A stretch of 64,000 nucleotides of DNA from Canna indica. Its lineage: Eukaryota > Streptophyta > Magnoliopsida > Zingiberales > Cannaceae. The notes beneath the pieces are model-generated. The model ran no database searches, had not been told where the DNA came from, and worked only from the letters and a program-made list of their open reading frames with translations. Shown here in pieces: positions 1 through 12,200 of this stretch. The stretch covers positions 19,163,001-19,227,000 of the forward strand of contig CP136893.1 of the NCBI GenBank assembly GCA_034359265.1, written 5' to 3'. Both the position numbers and the translations under genes were made by a program. How positions within the stretch are numbered: the first letter of the stretch is position 1; each line of letters starts with the position of its first letter.

Positions 1-150
1 TTAGTGTACATGTACCTGCTATTCTTGTTTCATACTGACAGAGATAACCCTTTGTCTTTTTGGTGCCTACATGATTAATTTTTCTGAATGAACAAATATG
101 CAGGTATTGAAGTAGTTAGCCCTTGATTTGCTTGCAACTAGTTGTACAAA

Positions 151-1110
151 ATGGCTTCCATCGATGGGTTAGCAAATGGTCATGCAAAGCAGCCTCTTTT
201 CTCCTTTGGGGTTATATCAGATGTTCAGTATGCTGATATTCCTGATGGCCACTCATTCCTTGGTGTCCCTCGCTACTATCGTCATAGCATGCAAGTTTTA
301 CAAAGAGCAGTAAATTATTGGAATGCTCACAAGAAGCTCCAATTCTCCATGGACTTTGGGGATATTGTCGATGGTTACTGCCCCAAAGCTGAGTCACTAA
401 GCGCTGTGCAGAAAGTTGTCAAGGAGTTCGAGCGATTCAATGGTCCGACCTACCATATGATAGGCAATCATTGCCTATACAATCTTCCTCGCAACCAATT
501 GATCTCATTGCTAAAGATGCCCTCTAGTCATGGCCATGCATTTTATGACTTTGTCCCATGTCGGGAATATAGGTTTATTGTTTTAGATTCCTATGACATT
601 AGTGCACTTGGTTGGCCAGAGAACCACCCAAACACGTTGGCAGCCATGCAAATTTTAGAGGCAAAGAATCCTAATGTGGAGAAGAACAGCCCAAGTGGCA
701 TGGTAGGCCTTGAAAGAAGATTCCTGAAGTTCAATGGGGGTGTTGGGAAGGAACAATTGTGTTGGCTTGATAGTGTACTTCAAGATGCCACAGAAGATGG
801 ACAGAATGTTATTGTATGTAGTCATATTCCTTTGCATCCCGGCGCAACATCACCGGAGGCGCTCTTATGGAACTACGAAGAGGTGTTGGATGTGATTCAC
901 CGGTACAAATGCGTGAAGGCTTGCCTTGCTGGTCATGAGCATGAAGGTGGTTATGTTATTGATTCTCATGGTATTCATCATCGTGTTTTCGAGGCTGCAT
1001 TGGAGTGCCCGCCTGGCGCAAATGCTTATGGATTTATAGATGTCTATCATGATAGGATATCTCTTGTGGGCATTGATAGAATGGTGAGCACCGAGATGGT
1101 TTTTGAATAA
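151..1110 (+). CDS. Mn-dependent ADP-ribose/CDP-alcohol diphosphatase-like calcineurin-fold phosphoesterase
   Basis: The 319-residue protein has the metallophosphoesterase signature in order: DVQYAD (D24, Q26), GDIVDG (70-75), GNH (105-107), a SHIPLHP segment near residue 225 and GHEHEGG near residue 260. This spacing matches the ADPRM family, which hydrolyses ADP-ribose and CDP-alcohols using a two-metal centre, probably in the cytosol. The ATG at 151 is chosen because the in-frame codon upstream at 142 is TTG. A 3' splice site (tatgcag) ends at 103, so 104-150 is 5'UTR after an intron and the gene starts left of the window. The whole coding region appears to be one exon, and its length agrees with plant ADPRM homologues (about 310-320 residues). 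Family assignment is firm; substrate preference is inferred from the family. Confidence 0.9.
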   Translation: MASIDGLANGHAKQPLFSFGVISDVQYADIPDGHSFLGVPRYYRHSMQVLQRAVNYWNAHKKLQFSMDFGDIVDGYCPKAESLSAVQKVVKEFERFNGPTYHMIGNHCLYNLPRNQLISLLKMPSSHGHAFYDFVPCREYRFIVLDSYDISALGWPENHPNTLAAMQILEAKNPNVEKNSPSGMVGLERRFLKFNGGVGKEQLCWLDSVLQDATEDGQNVIVCSHIPLHPGATSPEALLWNYEEVLDVIHRYKCVKACLAGHEHEGGYVIDSHGIHHRVFEAALECPPGANAYGFIDVYHDRISLVGIDRMVSTEMVFE

Positions 1111-1119
1111 GAGTGTTGT

Positions 1120-1255
1120 TATATTCTCCTAAAAATCAATCTAAAAATCCTCCTAATCACTCATAATGACATGAGTTGTAATTTCATCAATAATCATGAG
1201 TAATTTATTATATGTAAGTATGAGAAATTTTAGGAATATGAGTTAGGAGAATATA
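1120..1255. mobile_element. Small MITE-like inverted-repeat element in the 3' flank of the phosphoesterase gene
   Basis: A 13-bp perfect terminal inverted repeat (TATATTCTCCTAA at 1120-1132 and its complement at 1243-1255) bounds 136 bp of AT-rich sequence starting 10 bp after the stop codon. It probably lies in the 3'UTR or termination region. I could not identify a convincing target-site duplication, so the superfamily is open. Confidence 0.5.
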
Positions 1256-1985
1256 GTATTTTTCTTTGAATAATCAGGGAAGCTTATATTTTTACTGTGA
1301 GGGATGCAAAAGTGTAATACAAGTTCATCATCTATTTAACAAGTATGTTCATCAATGATAGAGTGAAAGAATTTGTTATCTTCAATTAATAATCAGTTAG
1401 TTTTTATTAGTTGAGTGATTTGTAAAATTTTCTCTGTTCTAAAGAAGTGCAAGTTTTAAATTCCAAAACAATTTGACGTCTTTGCCATTCGTATTACTAA
1501 TCTTGCCACTGGGCGAATAGAATTTTCAACTAGTATAAAGTAATTTGTATCAAAATATTTGATGTTCGAGAGAGTAGATCAAAATTTAACAAAATTTGAT
1601 GAACACATCAATTTATCGAACAGATTTTGGTCGCCATCTCGACACGTCATCGGAAGCCGAACATTCGCCTTCCTGTTCCCAACCTCTTCCTTCTTACCCG
1701 ATTATGTCGCTGAGTTCTGATAGGGTGTACAGGGTATACCTTTAAGGGACCCACAATAGCCCGCCTAAGAGGAAAAGATGAGACGAGGTATTCGGGTTGG
1801 TAAGTGGTTCTTAGAAATTTAAACTCGGAGAAATACTTTTCCTAGCTCTATGTTCACTCGAAAACGTACCTGTTTTAACTGTTCAATACATGCTGGGCCC
1901 GATAACTTGGTCCACAAATTTTGTAATATTTGAGGAAAGTGTATTTTTGGGTAGATTACTATAGTATGAAAAGTTCTTTTGGTAA
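1256..1985. other. Intergenic spacer and probable DUF707 promoter
   Basis: There is no coding ORF and no clear repeat here. The last part (about 1900-2010), just before a CT-rich leader (ctcttctctctcgg), is the likely core promoter of the downstream DUF707 gene. I see no unambiguous TATA box. Confidence 0.4.
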
Positions 1986-3287
1986 TTTAGATTCTCTTCT
2001 CTCTCGGTTCATCGTTTTTGCTCTCGTCTTATAATTTGTTTCGTTCGTGTCCATTTATCGCCAGTCAACAGTTGGATCGCCTGACCCTGAACCCGGCGAG
2101 TTCCCAAATCCCTCCCCTTCTCTCTCTTTCTCCTCTCGAATCTGGTGATCGAGTTGAAGGCAGTGGATTTGAGATACGTGGATTTGTTTTGCTGCTTGAA
2201 TCGATCTAGGTTTCAGATCTACCTTTTGTTACCCCATCCAGGTGATCCCTTTTTCCTGTTTTGGTCGTCTTTTTCTTTTTCTGGAATAGGGACGATTTTC
2301 TTGTATTATTTGGTTGTGTGAACGCGTAGTGGGAGCTCTTAATATGTATTAACAATGTTCGGAATCGTTTTGGGAGGAGAAGCGATGTGGATCCTTTCAT
2401 TGTCGATGGTTTATCTGTAAGAGCTGCACAAATTTTATTTCTGGATTATAATGTGCTTTGGTTCCGCGCGAAGTTTGGCTATCGAGAGCGATATGATTTC
2501 CAACTATGAACGTGAGATAACTAGTTGCTTGTTTCTTTTGCTACTAATATGTGGTTAAAATTGATAGCTAGTCATTTGGGGCTGAAAGATTGTTGTGTAT
2601 TCTCCCCCGATCCAATGACTCCAGGTGACCATGAACATGAAACACTAACCGAACATTTATCCCGCTGATAAAGATTTGCGTGGTCTAACGGGAAAATTGA
2701 GATTCCATCTGTGTTCTCAAGTATCTCATCCATCTAAATGTCGCAACCTGTTTTGCTCGAGTGGTCATCCGATCAATCTACTGCCACACCACGCTTAGCC
2801 AATACTGTCTACTATTTTGTTTCTTTATTGGACCTGAAACTGAGTCTTTACAAGCTTGCTTAAATTTTTATTTCGTTTTCTCATTGTTCAATTGTTGTTT
2901 TGTTGCTAAACTGGCTTTACATTTAATGCAAACTTGATCTGCATGGTTAATGCTTCCCGATTCCTGATGAATGGACTTTCTTCCAAGGTAAGGGTGGTTG
3001 CTATAGTTAATTCCGATGGTAACATATACTAAAGTCCATCTCATAGAGTTACACTTAATGAAGACTGTAATACTGGTTACAACTATGTGATTGACACCTC
3101 TTCTAACTATCTGATTGACGCCACTTCTAACACATATCTTTATGGTGCTCAGGCTGCTGCTCTTTGTATATGAATTGAGATGACAGGATTGTTTCTTTCA
3201 TAACCAAATCATAACTATGATCCTGCCAAACAATGTCCTTTTGGTTACTAGCATTATTGTGTTTGTTTGATTCCCGAGTTCAGTATC

Positions 3288-6200
3288 ATGGCAAAACTTG
3301 GCACTGTCAGCCGCAGGTATCTAAGCTATAAAATTACAGTTTTTGCATGGGATATTATATCTATTCCTGACTTAACATTCTGTTCAATTACATGGTGATC
3401 TGCAGTGCTCTTCCTAGAAAATCAAATGAGAGTATGAGACTTGTTATTTCAACAGTCATCGGAGTTGTCTTAGGGTACTTGATAGGAATTTCCTTTCCTA
3501 CAGTTAGCATAACAAAGGTAAACTAACTCAATATGTTGACTTCTTTGATATTGTAATCTTTGCTTTCACTGGAGATGATAATTTGTCTTGCTAAATTTGG
3601 CAGCTTCACTTTCCATCCAGTATTATATCGTACATTGAAGACAAAAACTCAGGCATCACGACTCAAACATTATTGAACCATGCTTGGACTTCAGCTAATG
3701 GAAATAACTCTGCTTCAAACTCTACAGATAATTTGAAGGTGCTTTGCCTTAGGTGGTCTGTAGTTCTGTCTGTATTTTTTTATTGATTACATTAATTGTG
3801 AACTAAATTCCATTTAAATATTCTAAAACATTGGAGCTTGAATGATTAAGATGATAAGTTATTGGAATAGTTGCTACTTAGACTACTTCTACGATATAAA
3901 TAACATTTATTTGCCTCTGATTCTGTTGCAGATATATGTTCCTACTAATCCCAAAGGTGCAGAAAGACTACCTCCTGCCATTGTTGTACCTGAATCGGAT
4001 TTTTATTTACACAGATTATGGGGCAACCCAGATGAGGTTGGTAGTTTTTTTTAGATTATTGTGATATATTATTCTTCACCATTTGTGTTGAAAATTTTCT
4101 TGCTTTAAATTCGTAAGTGGTCACTGCATAGTTGAGATGAAATTAAACATCAGAGCTATTAAAATATGTATGTAGAAGTTGTTATAAGTTGTTTGTTAAG
4201 AAATATGCTTCATTCACTCCATAACTAAATGATTTTCAAAGTTCTTGCTTAAGCTTCATTCATATAGTTTATAAATATAAGCACACTGAGATTTCTTTGT
4301 TATAATTGCTAGATTGATAGGTCATGGAATATTCATGCACCGTTGAGAAGCAATTCTTAATATAGTTTTGTGACTTGTTAGTTGTGTGGTCTTGAGAGAA
4401 TTCTAGGACCAAAACCACATGATGTCACAAATTTTGTGACTGCTAGCTCTCACTCTACCTTTCTTTTATTAGTATTGATCATCATGTTTCTGTGTTATGA
4501 GCATGACTATGCAAATTGGATGTTGAACTTTTGTGGCCCATAGTTTTTTGTAATGTGATTCAGACTATGCACACAAATTATGGTCGCAGTAAGTACTTCC
4601 ACCAGAGTATCTTAAATCAGTTTGCATTTTCTGATGTTGTGTCTCTTTTCATCTTTAACTGAACTCTTATATTTACACCAACCATCACATTTTCGTAATC
4701 ATGTATTATGCACTGTTCCTTGTGTATGTGTGCTTTTTAATCATCATAAATAGCAATTAGGTGCCTGTCTTTTATTGCATGTACAGATAGGTTTCTGTTT
4801 GATCATGATAATAAGAAAAGTTGCAAATATTTTCATTATGTTCTGAGCTTCTTGAAATACTTATTGCTATGGTCCAGAATCTTTTACTCTTTTTTTTACT
4901 TTGTTGTGCTTAAAGAACAATTTTTTCTCCTGACCACTTATGTGAATTTGGTAAAATTATTCTATATTTGTTACAAACTAATCATTTGATGCTAATTATC
5001 GTATAGTATCTTACTCTGAAGTGGTTTGTTGTTTGAATGTAATGTGCAGGATCTAACCATACAGCAGAAATATCTTGTGACATTCACAGTTGGATACGAG
5101 CAGAAAAGAAATATTGATGCTGCAGTTCAAAAAGTGAGTGATTCCGTTAAATAAGTTTTTATAGAAAAGAGCAGTCTGAACAATGTACTATGATTTATGT
5201 TACTATGTTAAAAGAAAACAAGGACAAGTTGCAAGAAAACTAAGGTAGATTTATATGGTTTATCTCCAAAGAAGCAAAGAGCAGTAGACAAAGCACCAAT
5301 ACCATCATTGGCTGAATAGGATAGATTTTCTAGATTTGCTAATTCTAAGCAAATCAGATTTATTTTGAGCTTAGCATTAGCTGTCTGCTAGGATCTTTTA
5401 AAAGAAACCTAATATCAAGAGTGAAATTGCCAACCATTTGGCAATGGAGATCAATTTAGTATTTGGTTAGCTCAAATCGAATACCAATATGTTGGACTCT
5501 AATTGAATTGGACTATAACAACAACAAACCGTTAAGTCCCAACTATTTGGGGTTGGCTTCTCAGATCAAATTGTACAATTACACCCAATTCAACTAGCTA
5601 TCTTAGTAGTTGGGCCTTTCCCATCCCTGACAAAGCTTGAGCCCTATTGAAATCACCCAACTTTGTTGGGGACATAGGATCAAGCAATCCCTATTGCTCA
5701 ACTTGTGATCCTGATAACCTTTTCTTAAAAGTTTATGCATCATCTAACATTACTTTTAGCATCGCTGTTGATTTCAGATTGAATCAACTGTTTTTTTTTC
5801 TTTCAATTTTGACCTTTCCTTATTAAGGACCAAGCTTATTATCGCGACCAAAAAAATTTCGCGGTAGCGAACCTTGATACCGATATATCGTTTCGCAACC
5901 GATATATCGTCCGCGTCGCGATATATCGACAATATAATATATATTATAAATATATATTATAAAAAATATATATAAATAATAATAGCATTGAAAGTCATCA
6001 CTTGTGACATTGCACATAGCAAAGTAATAAACATAACTCTTATGAACCATAAAATATACAAAAATCACCCACATAGCAAAGTAGCAAAGTAGCAAAGTAG
6101 CAAACATAGAATATACAAAAATTCAATTCACATAGCATGAACAATAAACATCAAGTAGCTAAAGTCATCACAATCACCAAATCTCCAATAGTCCAATCTA

Positions 6201-9200
6201 AAAAAGATTATCAAAATCATCTTCAATGTCTTCATTAGGGGTATTATCCATTGGAGGAGGAGTTGGTTTGAGCCCGAAATCATCTTCAATGTCTTCATCA
6301 TCATTTGGAAATATCTCTTCTTCTCCTTCATCACTTGAATTTTCATCCATCAATCTTGAAGTAGAAGTAGAAGTAGAACCACGATGATGTCGATTATAAG
6401 TGACAAGCTCATTAACTCCACGCCTCCTTGGAAAATTACGACCCTCAAGGGCATTTGAAGCACCAATGGCTTCATCAACAAGCTCAAAAGGAATTCTATC
6501 ATCCTCTTCATCATCATTGTTGAACCACGCATTTGTCCCCCAATCAAAATCGTCAAGTACTAGTGGATCATAGTTTTTGCCACATTCACGAACTTTTTGA
6601 AATCTCGTGGCAATCTTTCGATTGTATTGGACATACACCAAATCATTCAATCTTTGGTGCAACAATCTATTTCTTTTCTTGGTGTGAATCTATACAAAAG
6701 AAAAGTAATTAAATAAAAATAATAAGTAATAACTAACAAGAAAGTACTAAAAAAGCATAAAATACTTAATTACTTACAAACTCAAAAGTGCTCCAATTTC
6801 GTTCACACCCGGAGGACGAACAACAAAGACTAACAATGCGCTTTGCAAACTTTGAAAACTCGGGAGTACGTCCACCGAAGGATTTCCACCATTCAACTAA
6901 CATTAAAATTCAAAAATATGTAAAGACAATAAATATTAATAAATAAAATAATACACAATATACTTACGAGGAATCCTATTTGAGCGCTCTCTAATCACCA
7001 TCTCTCTTGCAAAAGGTCCTCGATCTTCATCATACATATCGACATCTAGAAGTATCTTGGATCGCATTGTATCATCCAACACTAATTTCTCAAGAACATC
7101 ATTGAAGTCTTCACGTAGTTTCCCCGAATACACGACATCATTTTTCTTGATGTCAAAATACTTGCCCGGATTGAGAAATAGAGCCGCACCATATAATGGT
7201 GTCTCCATTTGACGCTCCCATCGACTTTCAATGATATCAATGATTTTCTTGCACAAAGTGGATTTGTGGGCCAAGACTTGTTTGATCCTCCTCTTAGCTT
7301 CACCCATTGCCGCGGCTAATTCCGTCATAGCGGGTTTTTCATCACCATCCGCTATCCTCAAAACCACAAGTAGAGGCTGTGATGCTCTAATGCAATCTTC
7401 AACTGCCTCCCAAAATTTAACCGCATGGATTAATTCATAAATTTTCTTTCCCGCTTCGGTCTTGCACAATTTTGAATCAAACCAATCTCCACTTACAAAC
7501 AACCGCTGCAACTCTTGTTTAAATTTCCTCAAACATGACAATGTTAGAAATGCAGTCGCAAATCTAGTAGCCCCAGGTCTAACAAGATCATGTCCGTTAG
7601 TGTGCTCCCTCATCGCATCAAGAAGGCGACCATGTCTGTAGATGAATGTGGTCAATGATCTTGCTCTTGCGATTGTAGGCTTGAATTCTTTCATTTTTCC
7701 CACATCTTCCAACATAAGGTCCAAGCAATGTGCGGCACAAGGGGTCCAAAACAGTGTAGGCAACCTTTGCTCCAACAATCTCCCCGCTGCCTTATAGTTG
7801 GCGCCATTATCTGTGATAACTTGAACAACATTACTTGGGCCAATTTCTTCAATCTTGGTCTCAAGTAAGTCAGCCAACATCTGAGCATCATGACACTGAC
7901 TTGAAGCATCAACAGAGCTAAGAAAAATAGTCCCTTGCGGACTATTTACAAGAAAATTTATCAACTGTCTCCCTCTTCTGTCTGTCCACCCATCTGACAT
8001 AAGAGTACACCCATCTCTTTCCCAAACCTCTTCATGTTTGCGCTTTAAATCTTCTGTTTGTTCTTTTGCCTTTTTCAATAAAGGAACCCGCAACTCATGA
8101 TATGTGGGTGGTTTGTAGCCCGATCCAATTTGTGCTATGCCTTCAACCATCAACTCATAGCTTCTTGAGTTTGCCGCATTGAAAGGAATGGCATTCTCAT
8201 AGAAGAAGTTGACTACATACATGTTAACTTTTTCAACAGCCTCTTTTGTCTTCAAAGACCTTTCAATGGTCTGTTGGCTAGGACATTTGGAGTGTCTTTC
8301 ATCCACAATTTCTTCTGGAGTTCTCTGTAGTAATCCACCAATCTTGGTTTGTGATGTGGATTGTGAGTGTGACACTTGTGGCATTGCTGCAAACTGAATA
8401 GCAGCCTCTTTTTTCTTCTTCTTGTAAATTGTTCCCGAGCTTGGCACGGAGTTGGAAGCTGTAGATAGGTCTACTGGTGCCACTGCTTCTTGTTCATCAT
8501 CCAAACTGAATGGTGTCTTCCTCTTAGCTGCAAGGGCATCATGCATTTCTCTCATTATCAGCGTTGTGGTTTTATCACATTTTTTCACATCTCCATAACC
8601 ACCCGCCAAATGTTGTTTAAGTCTTGTGATTCCCCCATTCAATTGGTTGCCACAAAGTGAACATGCAATCAATTGTCTTTTGTTTAAATCCGGCCAATAT
8701 CCATATCTTCAACCAATATCTTTCGAGTTCGGTTTCCGTTTAGGATCTTTAGAAGGATCATAAGGCGTTTCACCGGAATTTCCTTCCATAATTTATTGCA
8801 CAATATAAACAATGTTGCACACAAATACACAATACAAAATGAACACAGACACACAACTAAACAAGGACAATGCAAATATACTATCAACTTATCATTTTAT
8901 CAAGCATAAACAAGGAATCAAACTGATTCTAGAACAACTAACTAGCTTAGCTGTTCTGGAATAAGCTGTTCTGAAATCAAAACCAGAACAGCTAAGCTGT
9001 TTTGGAATCGAATCAAATTCCAGAACAGCCTTGCCTGTTCTGGAATCAAGAACAGCCTTAAGCTGTTCTTGATTCAAGAACAGCTTTAAGCTGTTCTTGA
9101 TTCAAGAACAGCTTTAAGCTGTTCTTGATTCCAGAACAGCTTAGCTGTTCTGGTTTGCAGCAGCTATGTCGGAAAAAAAAAAAATGGCGGAAAATGGAAA

Positions 9201-12200
9201 TGCAGACATGCCGAGCCGTGGAGAGAAGATCGCCGGAACATACCTGGCCGGAAAATAGAAAAGTTTCGCCGGAGAAGTGAGGCGCCGACGGGATGCGAGG
9301 AAGCTTCCGAGAGAGTCGCCGACGGGATGCGAGAGAGGAAGAAGATTGAAGAAGAATAGAAGATACAGGCGTCGGAGGGTTTAAGTTAGGTTTTTTTAAA
9401 AAAAAAATCAATAATTTAGATATCCTTATCACTAAGTTGGATGAAAAAAATCGCAAAAAAAACCCCTGGCCCAGCGGTGGAACCTTTCCGGTCCACCGCG
9501 CGGGCCAGGGTTCGAATCCCAGGCTTTTTTTTTTTCTTTTCTTGTACCGCCTATCTCATCGGGATCTCGTCCAAGATTGGACGAGATAGGCGATATCTCG
9601 GGATCGCCTGTATCGTCCAGACGATACAGGCGAATCCATCGAGACAGCGATATCTCGTCGCTATCTCGACGAGATAGCGACGAGATGATAACAGTGTTAA
9701 GGACTCACCAAGTTTTGATGTGGTGATTCCTTGTATATAGTATTTGACAGAGAATTCCATTTTTTTTTACTTAGAAATCAATAATATTGATGGTTTACTC
9801 AATTACATGTAATAATAGCAACTAGCAAATTTGGATGATTCGTTATTCTGGTAATGTTTGATGGTAGCAGACATATATATAATGAAGGGCTAAGCTTTCA
9901 AGTTGTAGAATACCTTGAGGAATCCTAAAATACCCCGGTTTAGTCCCACATCGGGAGTATGTTGGATGTGGTGTTGGTTTATAAGGCTTGATGGGTTTGC
10001 TACCATCAACTTCAGTTTAAGCATTTTAATGAGTCCAATTGGTTGGCCTATGAAGTTGGTGGGTTAGTTATCTCATCAAGCAGGTTGTAATAATATGGTA
10101 TTAGAGCAGGACCTAGTCCTAGGCATGGTGAGGGAGCCTATGTGAGAAAGAGCTGCCCGGGTGATGGAGTGGAGCCGCTACTAGGCTAAGCTTCACATGC
10201 CGCCGACTTGGGTGTGATTTTGCGCTGTGTTAGACTCGAGTTGGGTATTGACGAGAACGTCAAGATATAAGTGGGGGAGATTGTAATACCCCGGTTTAGT
10301 CCCACATCGGGAGTATGTTGGATGTGGTGTTGGTTTATAAGGCTTGATGAGTGCGCTACCATCAACTTCAGCTTAAGCATTTTAATGAGTCCAATTGGTT
10401 GGCCTATGAAGTTGGTGGGTTATTTATCTCATCAAACGGGTTGTAACAAATCCCCTCCATATGATCCAGCTTCTTGGATGGTTTTTGAACTAGACTAGAC
10501 AATATCATTTTATACTTTTGGGTTTCTTATATGAACCATACCGTGTTTACTTACTTTTGGACTTCAATTATGCTTGCTTAGTTGTAATTTGCAAATAATA
10601 AGTTAGAGAACCTCGTCGTTAATAAGTATTGAAGCTGTTATGAGATTTTCATGCCAGTTTCTTTATTGTGAGAGTAATTATTTTGCAGTTCTCTGAAAAT
10701 TTTACAATATTGCTATTCCATTATGATGGCCGAACTTCTGAATGGGATGACCTTGAGTGGTCAAAACGTGCTATTCATGTGAGCGCCAGGAAGCAAACTA
10801 AATGGTGAGAAAATACATCTTTGCTAGTGGTGTGGTGTTTCTTTTGTATCTTTAGATTATATTGCAGAAAATTGGTGTACGAATAATGTCCAATTCTGCT
10901 ACATTTAGGTGGTATGCCAAAAGGTTTTTGCACCCTGACATTGTGGCACGATATGAGTACATATTCATATGGGATGAAGACCTGGGAGTTGAGCATTTCA
11001 ATGCTGAAGAGTAAGTGCTGGATTTATTGACCAAAAAGTCCATTAAAACATTTCTTTAAATGGAGTTCTTTTTCTTCACATTTTAGGTATATCAAATTAG
11101 TAAAGAAACATGGACTTGAAATTTCACAGCCCGGTTTAGAGCCAAACAATGGCTTAACATGGCAAATGACTAAAAGGAGAGGTGACCTTGAAGTACACAA
11201 GTAAGCTTTTGTATCTTCATTTCTAGACAATTGTTCACCTGATTGTTGCTAGATTGTTAGTTCTTTTTTTATAAATCAAATTTGGTTTCAAGTGACTAAC
11301 TGATTAATGTTCTGTTTTCGTCATAGAGAAACAGAGGAAAGACCAGGCTGGTGTGCTGACCCACATTTGCCCCCATGTGCAGCGTATGCAGTTCTGTTTT
11401 TCCTTGTATTTATGTTTTGGATGCTCCTCTTCAAAAGTTGTGACTATATGCTATGCTTGAACAGATTTGTCGAGATAATGGCAACTGTATTCTCTAGGGA
11501 TGCATGGCGCTGTGTCTGGCACATGATTCAGGTAAATCACCTTGACCTTTTTGATGTTGTGTTCACTTTTTATACCTAAAGCACCATTCTTCACGCAGAA
11601 TGACCTGGTTCATGGATGGGGCCTTGACTTCGCTCTTAGAAGATGTGTAGAGGTATAATGCATCTTTCCTTTCATCACAAAAGACTAATCATTTGATTTT
11701 AGCACATTTCACAAGGCTGAAATCATGAAGGCCAAAGTTTTATGAAAACTCCCTTATCTGTGATTGCACAATCGTGCTTTCTACATCATGTGCAGTGTGC
11801 TCCCTATTTAACATGATGCTTCTATGCTATCCTCCCTTTCTCCCTTGTAATTTTCGTAATTCTATCAACTTTCCTATTTTGCATAATACAGCCGGCTCAT
11901 GAGAAAATAGGAGTCGTGGATGCTCAATGGATTGTTCACCAGGTGGTTCCTTCTCTCGGGAAACAGGTGAGTAGACTGCCCACTGTCCTGTAGCCTCTTA
12001 TGATGTGTGGAAGCTCCATTTGACGCCCTGTTTCTGTTCGACAGGGCCAGGCAGAGGAAGGCAAAGCACCATGGGTAGGAGTAAGTGTTTTTTTTTCTCT
12101 ATCATCTACCATCTTTTTATTATTTAAGCCATTCTTCTTTCCTGCTAAACCATCTGGGAGATAAACACTGCATTCATGTGCCCAGAAGAACTTTTGCATT

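Larger units (their letters stand above)
5831..9696 (-). mobile_element. hAT-superfamily DNA transposon in DUF707 intron 5
   Basis: The 3,866-bp element is flanked by a perfect 8-bp target-site duplication TTAAGGAC (5823-5830 and 9697-9704), the hAT signature. The ends are imperfect inverted repeats: CAAGCTTATTATCGCG on the left and CACTGTTATCATCTCG read inward from the right. Subterminal regions are dense in cgatatatcg (left, 5879-5930) and GAGATAGCGA/CGATATCTCG (right, 9550-9690) motifs, as expected for transposase binding sites. It carries a hAT transposase gene on the minus strand, opposite to the host gene, a palindromic repeat array in the transposase leader and a tRNA-like module. Exact duplication and a nearly open transposase suggest a fairly recent insertion. 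Confidence 0.93.

Noticed and set aside
142..150. Upstream extension of the phosphoesterase reading frame
   Set aside because: The first codon would be TTG; the ATG at 151 is the first genuine start and sits in good context after a splice acceptor.
9467..9530. Functional tRNA gene
   Set aside because: The A and B boxes and a T-run are present, but no seven-pair acceptor stem or standard anticodon arm can be drawn.
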